42,866 bases of DNA, taken from positions 1 through 42,866 of the forward strand of contig VXNP01000150.1 in the NCBI GenBank assembly GCA_009840525.1, written 5' to 3'. The position numbers were made by a program, and so were the translations under genes. The notes under the pieces were generated by a model. The model was not told where the DNA came from. It was given only the letters and a program-made list of their open reading frames with translations, and ran no database searches. This document shows, in pieces, positions 1-7,344 of this stretch (the first letter of the stretch is position 1; each line of letters begins with the position of its first letter). Origin of the DNA: Gammaproteobacteria bacterium (GTDB taxonomy: Bacteria; Gemmatimonadota; Gemmatimonadetes; Longimicrobiales; Gaopeijiaceae).

Positions 1-100
1 GGGGGCGGGGGCCCCCGCCCCGCGGCGCCGGCGCCGCGCCCCCCCCCCGCCCGGGGGGGTCCCCCCCCCCCCCCCCCCGCCCCCCCCGCCCGCCCCCCCG
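1..100. other. G/C-only low-complexity contig edge
   Basis: This stretch is long runs of C and G with a single T. It has no codon structure and differs sharply from the normal coding sequence that begins near position 101. It interrupts the reading frame of the SusD-type gene on the minus strand. It looks like a sequencing or assembly artefact (homopolymer extension at a contig end) rather than biological sequence. A real G/C tract cannot be excluded. Confidence 0.75.
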
Positions 101-722
101 CCACCTGGGACATGTCCCTGCCGCGCTCGAAGAAGAGCGACCTGTGGACCCGGGCCTTGGTGGCGAGCGCCGCCGCGCGAAGGTCCGGATTGCTCGTCTG
201 CGCCACCTGGTCGAGCGCGGACAGCGTCTGCTCGAGCACGACATCGGGCGCCAGCGGCGCCTCGCCGTTGAAGGGCACCTCCTTGAAGTGATCGGCCAGA
301 GTGATGCGCGCGAAAGCCTCCCAGAAGATGCCGCGCACGATGGTCGTGTCCGCCGGGTTCGACTCCTGCAACCTCCTGATGGCCTCCTCTGCGATCCATC
401 GGGCGGACGACAGAGAGTTCCAGACCGCGTTCTGGGTCGTGTTGAACCCCTCCATGTGACCCCACATGTGGAGTTCGGTGAATGTGAAGCTCGATATGAA
501 CGTTACATCGTCGGACTGCAGGGCGTTGGCCGCGACCGTGCCGTCATATGCGTCGCAAACCACGCCCTCGGGCGTGGCGGCCAGCGCCGGAACCAGGTTC
601 GGGTCCTCCAGGTCGGCAAGCGTGAGGCTTCCCGGGTTGTCGACGCTGAACAGGTCACCACATCCCGCTGCGATCAGTACGGTGAATGACAATGCTCCCA
701 ATCTCAATATGCGCATCCGCAT
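101..722 (-). CDS. SusD/RagB-type outer-membrane lipoprotein, 3' truncated
   Basis: The reading frame starts with ATG at 722, six bases after a good AGGGAG ribosome site. It runs about 207 codons before dissolving into the G/C-only edge, so the C-terminal half is missing. The N-terminus is a lipoprotein signal: a short basic region, a hydrophobic stretch, then IAAGC with Cys21 as the acylation site. The mature part starts DLFSVDNPG and contains helical segments (SARWIAEEAIRRL, FARITLADHFKEVPF) typical of the TPR-like SusD fold. It lies 74 bases downstream of a SusC-type transporter, the classic order for a SusC/SusD pair, in which the lipoprotein caps the transporter on the cell surface and captures ligand. 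The substrate cannot be read from this fragment. The family call rests on signal, N-terminal pattern and position. Confidence 0.8.
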
Positions 723-796
723 GACTATCTCCCTTGCTTCAGAAATCCGCTCATCGCCATTGGCGATCGATTCGATACCCATCGCACACCCGCATC

Positions 797-3700
797 CTAG
801 AACGTCGCCTGGAAGCGAATGCCGTAGCGTCTGGGGCTCGGCGGCTGACCGTAGTCGGAGTTCATGCCGAATGCGTTATAGGGTCCACCGGCCCGGGCAT
901 CGGGAATTCCGTGATAGGGGGTCAGGGGATCAGACATGCAGACGTCCACGGGGCACTTGTTCCAGAGGAACAGGTTGGTCGCCGACAGTCTGACCACCAG
1001 GGAATTCATGCCCGCGAGCGAAGTCACAAAGCTCTCCGGGACGTTGTAGTTGAAGGAGAGGTCGGCGAAGCGCAGAAAGTCGGCCCTGAAGAGGTAGCTG
1101 GAGATCATCGAGGGATGCTGGTTGCCGAAGTTCTCCGCGACCCGCTGGCGTTCCGCCACCGAGGTGTTCGGATCGTCCAGGATGGCCTCGAATTCGGCCA
1201 CGCGCGGTGAATTCCGGGTAAAGGCATCCTGAATGACCGACACCTCCGAGAACATGTGATAGTCGTACGCCCCGGTGAAGGTGGCGTTGACGCTCAGGCC
1301 GCCGGGGAGGTCGAGCGACGTGAGGAAGCTCCCCGTCCAGAGCGGGATGGGGCGTCCCACGTATTCCAGCGAATCGCCGCCCGCGGCATTCTTGAGCTTG
1401 TTGGGCGTGATCTGGTTCAGCCTCGTGAGCTGCTCGATGGGCACCGCTACGGTGTAGGGGTTGCTGGGATCGGGCACCGGAGCGATCCACGCGCCGGGAG
1501 TGAACCCTTCCTTCATCGTGGGATAATACCGGCCGGCGCTGGTGCCGCCCTGGATGTGAACCCGGTAGGGAGGCACGCCGCCCATGTCGAGGATCTCGGA
1601 GTCGTTCAGGGCCACCTGGAAGGTGGTCGACCATCTCAGGCTGGGACGCCGGACCCAGGTCACGTCCAGCGAAGATTCGAACCCCTGGTTGCGGATCTTG
1701 CCGACGTTGGAAACCACCGGCTGGAGGAATCCGGTCGAGGCCGCGGACGGCACGGGCAGGAGCGCGTCGCTGGTGGTCGCGTTGTAGTACACCACGTCCA
1801 GCCCCACCCGGCCATCGAGGAAGCCGAACTCGGTCCCGAATTCCCACTCCAGGGTGCGCTCGGGCTTCAGGTCCGGGTTTCCGGGGTTGCCGGTTCTCAC
1901 GATGGAGAGGTTGTCCACGCCGATGCCGGGCACCCACGTCTGGGTGGCGTCGAACGCGCCGGGCTGCAGCCCCGCCGCGCCCAGCGCCGCCCGCACCCGG
2001 AACTGGTCCCAGCTCTGGAACGGCCAGAAGTCATGCTCCGACACGACCCAGGACGCACCGCCCTTGGGGTACACCTGGAAGGCGAAGTTCTCACCGAAGG
2101 CCGAGTTGCCGTCCACGCGCAGACCGGCGTTCAGGAAGAGACGGTTCCACAGCCCGACTTCCTCCTGGGCGTACACGCCGGCGTTGATGACCTCCTGGAA
2201 GGTCTCGTTCGGCGGCAGGAGCTGCGATCCGGCCGGCAGGGTCGCGAGCTGGCGCAGCGGAAAGTCCCGAACCCCGAGCGTCCTGAACCACTCTTCCTCC
2301 CAGAAGCTCTGGCCGCCCACCAGCAGGGTGGAGGTCAGGTTCTCGCTGAAATCGCGGCTCCAGGACGTCTTGAAGTCCAGCGTCGTAGCCGTGCGCTCGG
2401 AGGTGCGCACCAGCCGCTCGCCCTGCTCGTGATAGATGTTGAGGCCCTTGTTGACGTGCTCGATGTACTCCTCGGTCATCCGGTCGCGGCCCATGATGAG
2501 CTCTGAGCGGATGCCGTTGCCCCAGTCGTAGGTCAAGGCCCCGCTGAGCGTCACGCGCTGCTCGTCCTGGTTGGAGGTCACGCTCGCGATGGGGTCGCTG
2601 TCCAGCGGCAGGAAGTGGTCGCTCGGAGAGAGCGGGCCGTTGTACCCATGGGGCGGTGGCCACGCGATCTCGTAGGCGTTGACGCCGTAGCGTCCGCCAT
2701 AGGGGAAGCGCGGCGCCGGATTCCTGGGCGTCGCCAGGAAGAAGCCCCAGAGGTATCCGCTGCCCCAGTTGAGCCCGTTCTGTCCGGGCTGGCGCCGGTC
2801 GCTGAAGACCGTGTTCATGTCCACGCGAATACCGAGCCTCTCGGTCGCCTGCACCGTGAGGTTGGCGCGCAGGTTGGCGTCCATGGTTCCCTGGAAGTCG
2901 CGGTACTCGCGGCCCATCTGCCCGACCTCGTCGCGGAGACGGCCGGAGGCGAAATACTGCACGGTGGAGGTCCCGCCCCGCACGTCCGCGTTGAAGTCCA
3001 TGACCGAGCCCCAGCCGCCGAGGTAGTCGAGGACGGGCTTGCCGAGGGTCTGCAACTGCTTGGTGTCGAAGTTGTAGCCCCAGACTCCCTTCAGGCGGGC
3101 TTCAGGAATCCTCGTGCCGTCGAAGCCGGTCCCGAAGGTCCACACCGGATCGCCCGCGCTCCCGCGCTTGGTGATGATCTGGATCACCCCGCTCGAGGCC
3201 TCGGTGCCGTACAGGGTCGCCGCCGCCGCGCCCTTGATGATCTCGATGCGCTCGATGTCGTTGGGGTTCAGCCGGTCGAGCGAGGTGGCCTGGCGGGCGC
3301 CGCCCACCTTGCTGTAGTTGGAGTCGATGCGCACTCCGTCGACGTAGATGAGCGGGGCGCTCCGCTGCGTGAGGCTGACCGCTCCGCGCAGGAGGATCTG
3401 GCTCGAGGTCCCCACGTTGGGAGCGATCCCGGGCACCATCCCGGCGACACGCCCGGAGAGCGCCTCGGTGATGTTGGATACGGGCGCGGTATTGATGGTT
3501 TCGGCGCCCAGCGTCTCGACGGTCTGGCCCAGCCGACGCCGTTCGGTGACGACGCCGGTGCCGGTCACGATCACCTCGTCCAGGGCGATCGCCTCCGACT
3601 CCATCTGGACATCGATGTTCACGGTCTGGTCCGCGACCACGGTGATGTCCTGGGTCTCGGTCCCGTAGCCGATGTAGCGGATCTCCAGAACGTGGTTGCC

Positions 3701-3919
3701 GGCCGGAATGCCCAGCAGGACGAACCGACCGTTGGCATTGGTGACGTTGCCCACGCCCTCGGCGGCGATGCTCACCTGCGCACCCGCCAGCGGCAGCCCG
3801 GTGCCCACCTCCTGGACCGAGCCGGTGACGGTGCCGGTCTGGGCGGACAACGGAGCGGCAATCATGGCCATGGCGCAGACGGCGCCGGTTAAGGTGAAGA
3901 CCTTACGAAGGATTTTCAT
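797..3919 (-). CDS. SusC/RagA-type TonB-linked outer-membrane transporter
   Basis: 1040 residues. I chose the ATG at 3919 because AGGAGGTGG lies just upstream and the Sec signal peptide (cleavage near LSAQ, residue ~26) then begins directly with MKILRKVF. A carboxypeptidase-regulatory-like beta domain follows (about 28-107), then the TonB box DEVIVTG (114-120). Next is a plug domain (about 120-265, with LIYVDGVRI and RIEIIKGAAAATLYG) and a long beta-barrel ending in an aromatic residue (FQATF), as expected for BAM substrates. The length suits the SusC family. It is followed 74 bases later by the SusD-type lipoprotein and preceded by the ankyrin gene. It should import a ligand too large for porins, powered by TonB. 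The neighbours contain no obvious glycoside hydrolases but many amide- and ester-cleaving enzymes, so a non-glycan ligand is possible (inference). Confidence 0.93.
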   Translation of the reverse strand: MKILRKVFTLTGAVCAMAMIAAPLSAQTGTVTGSVQEVGTGLPLAGAQVSIAAEGVGNVTNANGRFVLLGIPAGNHVLEIRYIGYGTETQDITVVADQTVNIDVQMESEAIALDEVIVTGTGVVTERRRLGQTVETLGAETINTAPVSNITEALSGRVAGMVPGIAPNVGTSSQILLRGAVSLTQRSAPLIYVDGVRIDSNYSKVGGARQATSLDRLNPNDIERIEIIKGAAAATLYGTEASSGVIQIITKRGSAGDPVWTFGTGFDGTRIPEARLKGVWGYNFDTKQLQTLGKPVLDYLGGWGSVMDFNADVRGGTSTVQYFASGRLRDEVGQMGREYRDFQGTMDANLRANLTVQATERLGIRVDMNTVFSDRRQPGQNGLNWGSGYLWGFFLATPRNPAPRFPYGGRYGVNAYEIAWPPPHGYNGPLSPSDHFLPLDSDPIASVTSNQDEQRVTLSGALTYDWGNGIRSELIMGRDRMTEEYIEHVNKGLNIYHEQGERLVRTSERTATTLDFKTSWSRDFSENLTSTLLVGGQSFWEEEWFRTLGVRDFPLRQLATLPAGSQLLPPNETFQEVINAGVYAQEEVGLWNRLFLNAGLRVDGNSAFGENFAFQVYPKGGASWVVSEHDFWPFQSWDQFRVRAALGAAGLQPGAFDATQTWVPGIGVDNLSIVRTGNPGNPDLKPERTLEWEFGTEFGFLDGRVGLDVVYYNATTSDALLPVPSAASTGFLQPVVSNVGKIRNQGFESSLDVTWVRRPSLRWSTTFQVALNDSEILDMGGVPPYRVHIQGGTSAGRYYPTMKEGFTPGAWIAPVPDPSNPYTVAVPIEQLTRLNQITPNKLKNAAGGDSLEYVGRPIPLWTGSFLTSLDLPGGLSVNATFTGAYDYHMFSEVSVIQDAFTRNSPRVAEFEAILDDPNTSVAERQRVAENFGNQHPSMISSYLFRADFLRFADLSFNYNVPESFVTSLAGMNSLVVRLSATNLFLWNKCPVDVCMSDPLTPYHGIPDARAGGPYNAFGMNSDYGQPPSPRRYGIRFQATF

Positions 3920-4027
3920 GCTTCCACCTCCTGCTTGGGGGAACGGCATCGATCCTGCTCCCGGGAATCCGCCCTGGATTCTCCGGGTTCTGTGAGGTCC
4001 TCGGGCGCACAGCCCTCGGCCTCCGAA

Positions 4028-5833
4028 CTAGCACATGGCGCAGTTCTCGTTGTTGATGGCGCCCAGGCGCTCGAGCAGAGCGATCGTCGCCGGAAACGGG
4101 CGGACATTGTAGCTCGGACTGTTGGCCATGTCGACGGTCGTTTGGCCGAGTCGCGTCACCGCATGCACGTCGGCGCCGCGCTCGATCAGGTAGAGGATGA
4201 CTTCGTTGTCACCGCGTGAAGCGGCGTTGTGGAGCGGCGTGCGGGCGTCCAGATCCCGCGCGTTCACGTCGGCGCCCAACTCCTCGATGAGATACCTCAC
4301 GGCCGGGAGCCATCCGCCCGGCACGTACCGGTGTTCGTTCGCGGCGCGCTGGTCGTAGCCCACGCCCGTGGCCGCGTGGATGGGATACATGGCGGCGCCT
4401 CCGGGAGGAACGGGCGGAATGCCGCTTTCGTCCACGGCGGCCGAGTAGTCCGCAGCCACCGGTGCAACCTCCGCGCCCGCCGGCTTCCGGCTGGCGATGT
4501 CGGGATCCGCCCCGTAGGCCACCAGCAGCTTCATCGCGGCTACGTCGACACCGAGCGCGGCGCGGAAGAAGGGCGTGGTTCCCTCGAGGTTCGCGCTGAC
4601 GAGTCGCTGGTGGGCCCACCACAGGTCCTTCTCGAGCCTCGCGTCGGGATTCGCTCCCGCGAGCAGCAGCTCCTCCATCACGTGGAGGTAGCCGGCCTCC
4701 TGCGCCTCGTGGGCGCGCGGCTGGGGATAGAAGGAGGTGCCGGCCCACTGCACGTTGATCACGGCGAACAGGGGCGTCGCGCCCGGGTCGCTGGCGACGT
4801 TGGGATCGCCTCCGCGCTCGAGGAGATGGAGCCCCAGGTCGAAGCGCCCGTTCAGCATGGCGATCAGCAGCGGGCTGGTTCCGTCTCCGCTGGTCTGGTC
4901 GATGTCCGCGCCCCCATCCAGAAGCGCGTCCGCGGCTTCCCTGTGCCCGGCACGGGCCGCGTGAAGGAGCGGGGTGAGCCCGCCCCACCTGCCCACCAGG
5001 GCCGGCTGGCCCGGCGGGGGGTTGGTCGATATCGGCGAGATGCCCTGCACCTCGCCGTCAAGGATCAGCACATCGCCCCTGCGCTGCACTTCGCGCGCGG
5101 CCTCGATGGCTACCGCCACCTGGCCGGGTGTCGGGCGTTCGCCCTCGTCGACCGGTCCCCACGGGTCCGCCCGCGGGTCGTTCTCCAGCCAGTCCGGGCG
5201 GAACTGGGCGAGCACCTCATACAGCCTGTGCTGCGCGGCGACATCCACGGCCGCCCGCCGATCCACATCCTCGACAACGGCCTCGGACAGCGAAATATCC
5301 GCCCCCAGCTCGACAAGCGAGCGGATGGCCTGCGCGCGGTTCCGGGCGGCTGCGAAGATCAGCGGGGTCTGCTTCCACTCCCGTTCGCGAGCATTCAGGT
5401 CGGCGCCGGCACCGGCCAGCAGCCGTATCGCCTCCGAACTCCCCGACTCGGCGGCCAGGTGGAGCGCGGTCACCCCGCTGTTGGTGGTCCTGGCGTGCAC
5501 GTCGGCACCCGCCGCGAGCAGCGCCTCCACGACCCCGGCGCCTCCTGCGCGGCTCGCGAGGTGGAGCGGGGTGTAGCGCCCGATCCGGGTTCCCGCCTCG
5601 ACGTTGGCTCCCGCAGTGACGAGCAGCCGCGCCATCTCGATGTCGCCGTTGCGCGCGGCCCAGTGAAGCGCGGTCATTCCGTCGCCCTGGGCCTCGTTGG
5701 CATCGGCCCCCTGCTCCAGCAGCGCGCGAACGGCCTCGAGGTCGCCGCGCATGGCCGCATCGGCCACGGGACCCCTCGCCGCCGAACCGGCCACCAGCAG
5801 GGCGATGATCGCCAGGGCGGTCGTGGGATTCAT
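4028..5833 (-). CDS. Secreted ankyrin-repeat protein with C-terminal CxxC
   Basis: 601 residues with an N-terminal hydrophobic export signal (about 1-20). Ankyrin repeats form two blocks, about 24-182 and 285-595, separated by a ~100-residue non-repeat linker. Repeat signatures such as GMTALHWAARNGDIEMARLL and TPLHNAASRGDNEVILYLI are well preserved; I count about eleven units. The last residues are NENCAMC, placing a CxxC (Cys598, Cys601) at the extreme C-terminus. The start codon lies 10 bases after the stop of the DUF1552 gene, so the two are almost certainly co-transcribed with the DUF1592-type heme gene upstream. Ankyrin repeats are protein-binding scaffolds. A periplasmic one beside heme proteins recalls Pseudomonas AnkB, which supports periplasmic catalase. 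A partner role for DUF1552 or DUF1592 is inference. Confidence 0.88.
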   Translation of the reverse strand: MNPTTALAIIALLVAGSAARGPVADAAMRGDLEAVRALLEQGADANEAQGDGMTALHWAARNGDIEMARLLVTAGANVEAGTRIGRYTPLHLASRAGGAGVVEALLAAGADVHARTTNSGVTALHLAAESGSSEAIRLLAGAGADLNAREREWKQTPLIFAAARNRAQAIRSLVELGADISLSEAVVEDVDRRAAVDVAAQHRLYEVLAQFRPDWLENDPRADPWGPVDEGERPTPGQVAVAIEAAREVQRRGDVLILDGEVQGISPISTNPPPGQPALVGRWGGLTPLLHAARAGHREAADALLDGGADIDQTSGDGTSPLLIAMLNGRFDLGLHLLERGGDPNVASDPGATPLFAVINVQWAGTSFYPQPRAHEAQEAGYLHVMEELLLAGANPDARLEKDLWWAHQRLVSANLEGTTPFFRAALGVDVAAMKLLVAYGADPDIASRKPAGAEVAPVAADYSAAVDESGIPPVPPGGAAMYPIHAATGVGYDQRAANEHRYVPGGWLPAVRYLIEELGADVNARDLDARTPLHNAASRGDNEVILYLIERGADVHAVTRLGQTTVDMANSPSYNVRPFPATIALLERLGAINNENCAMC

Positions 5834-5843
5834 CGGCAGGACC

Positions 5844-7286
5844 CTATCGGCTCGATGACTCCGCCGCGGCCACGGCGCCGCCGGGATACCCCAGCGCGAA
5901 TTCGCCCGTGCTGTCGCCGAAGCTGTCCATGTCCTCGTGCCCGAGCCGGTGCAGCAGGCTGAGGAAGACGTTCGCCATGGGCGTTCCGTCGGGGGCCTTC
6001 AGGTGGACGTTGCCCTCAAGCCGTCCGTTGCCGTGGCCCAGCAGGATGAGCGGGCAACGGCGGTGGTTGTGGACGTTGCCGTCGGCCATCGGCGAACCCC
6101 ACACGATCACCGACTTGTCGAGCAGGTTCGCGTCTCCGTCCATGCTCGCCTGCAGCTTCTCCAGAAAGTACGGCAGCGGGCTCATGCGGTACTGGGCGAT
6201 CTGGTTGAAGTCCAGAATGGCCTCTTCGCTGTTGCCGTGGTGCGAAGCCGGATGGAACGGCGTGGTGGTGCCGCTTTCCGGGTGGATCCGGTTCGACGCG
6301 TCGCGGCCCATCTTGAACGACACGACCCGCGTCATGTCGGTCTGGAAGGCCAGCACCTGCAGGTCGAACATCAGCTCCATGTGCTCGGCGAATGAATCGG
6401 GGACGCCCGCCGGGGCTTCCGGCAGCTCCCGCTGCTCGCCGGTCGAGTTGAACTCCTCCACCTTCTGAATGCGGCGCTCCACCTCGCGCACGTTGTCCAG
6501 ATACCGGTCCAGCCGGTTGCGGTCCTCGTTGCCCACCCGGGCCCGGAGCGTCGCCACCTCGTCCACGATCCAGTCGAGGATGCTCTGGTTAGTGCGCCTG
6601 CGGACCGCCCGCTCCTCGTTGCTTCCGCCGGCGCCGAAGAGAAGGTCGAACGCGGCGCGCGGATCGCGGATCATCGGCAGCGGCTCGGTCGGCGACGCCC
6701 AGCTGATCGCGTCGGTATACGCGCAGTGGTAGTTGTACCAGCACCCACCGCCCTGCCCCAGGTTCTCGATGCAGAGCTGCAGCGACGGGAGCGCGGTGTC
6801 CTGCCCGAACCGGCGTGCCTGCAACTGGTCGAGGGAGACCCCCACGTAGATGTCCGATCCCTGGGTCTGCTTTGGATGGCACTGGGTCAGGAAGACCGCC
6901 GTCGACCGGAAGTGGTCGCCGCCGATCTCGTTGGGCTCGTAGGCCTCGGCCATGCGCACGTCGGTGTTGCTGATGATGGTGAGGTAGTCCTGAAAGCGTT
7001 CGAGCGGCTTGAGCACGTTCGCATCCGTCATGCGGAAGTTTCGCCCGATCGTCTCGGGTGCGAACAAGTGTTGGCTCGCGCCCCACTCGCTGCATCCCGG
7101 CACGCCGTGCACCTCCTCGATGCACACCAGGCGGGTGCGGTCCTCGAGCGCGGCCGCCGCGCGTCCCCACCGGCCTGGTCCGGCCGGCATCATCGCATCC
7201 AGGAGGGGCAGAGCCACCGTGGCCCCCATCCCGCGAACGAAGGTGCGGCGGGGAATGTGCGCGCCCGTGATGAAGCTGGTCGTCAT
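5844..7286 (-). CDS. DUF1552 family protein, Tat-exported
   Basis: 480 residues. The N-terminus has a twin-arginine signal (IPRRTFVRGMGATVALPLL, Arg13-Arg14), indicating export after folding in the cytoplasm. The body matches the DUF1552 family: the segments CIEEVHGVPGCSEWGA, LDRYLDNVREVERRI and SVIVWGSPMADGNVHNHRR are typical. DUF1552 proteins resemble the DUF1501/sulfatase-like alkaline-phosphatase superfamily and have no established biochemical role. The gene follows the DUF1592-type heme protein by 58 bases and precedes the ankyrin gene by 10. DUF1592 and DUF1552 genes are commonly paired in Planctomycetes, Verrucomicrobia, Acidobacteria and related phyla, which implies a joint envelope function, perhaps oxidation or hydrolysis of a polymer (inference). 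Confidence 0.9.
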   Translation of the reverse strand: MTTSFITGAHIPRRTFVRGMGATVALPLLDAMMPAGPGRWGRAAAALEDRTRLVCIEEVHGVPGCSEWGASQHLFAPETIGRNFRMTDANVLKPLERFQDYLTIISNTDVRMAEAYEPNEIGGDHFRSTAVFLTQCHPKQTQGSDIYVGVSLDQLQARRFGQDTALPSLQLCIENLGQGGGCWYNYHCAYTDAISWASPTEPLPMIRDPRAAFDLLFGAGGSNEERAVRRRTNQSILDWIVDEVATLRARVGNEDRNRLDRYLDNVREVERRIQKVEEFNSTGEQRELPEAPAGVPDSFAEHMELMFDLQVLAFQTDMTRVVSFKMGRDASNRIHPESGTTTPFHPASHHGNSEEAILDFNQIAQYRMSPLPYFLEKLQASMDGDANLLDKSVIVWGSPMADGNVHNHRRCPLILLGHGNGRLEGNVHLKAPDGTPMANVFLSLLHRLGHEDMDSFGDSTGEFALGYPGGAVAAAESSSR

Positions 7287-7344
7287 CGTCGTGCTCCCTC
7301 TACTCTATTGTGGCGCCCCGGGGCACGAGCCCCGTGGCATGTTC

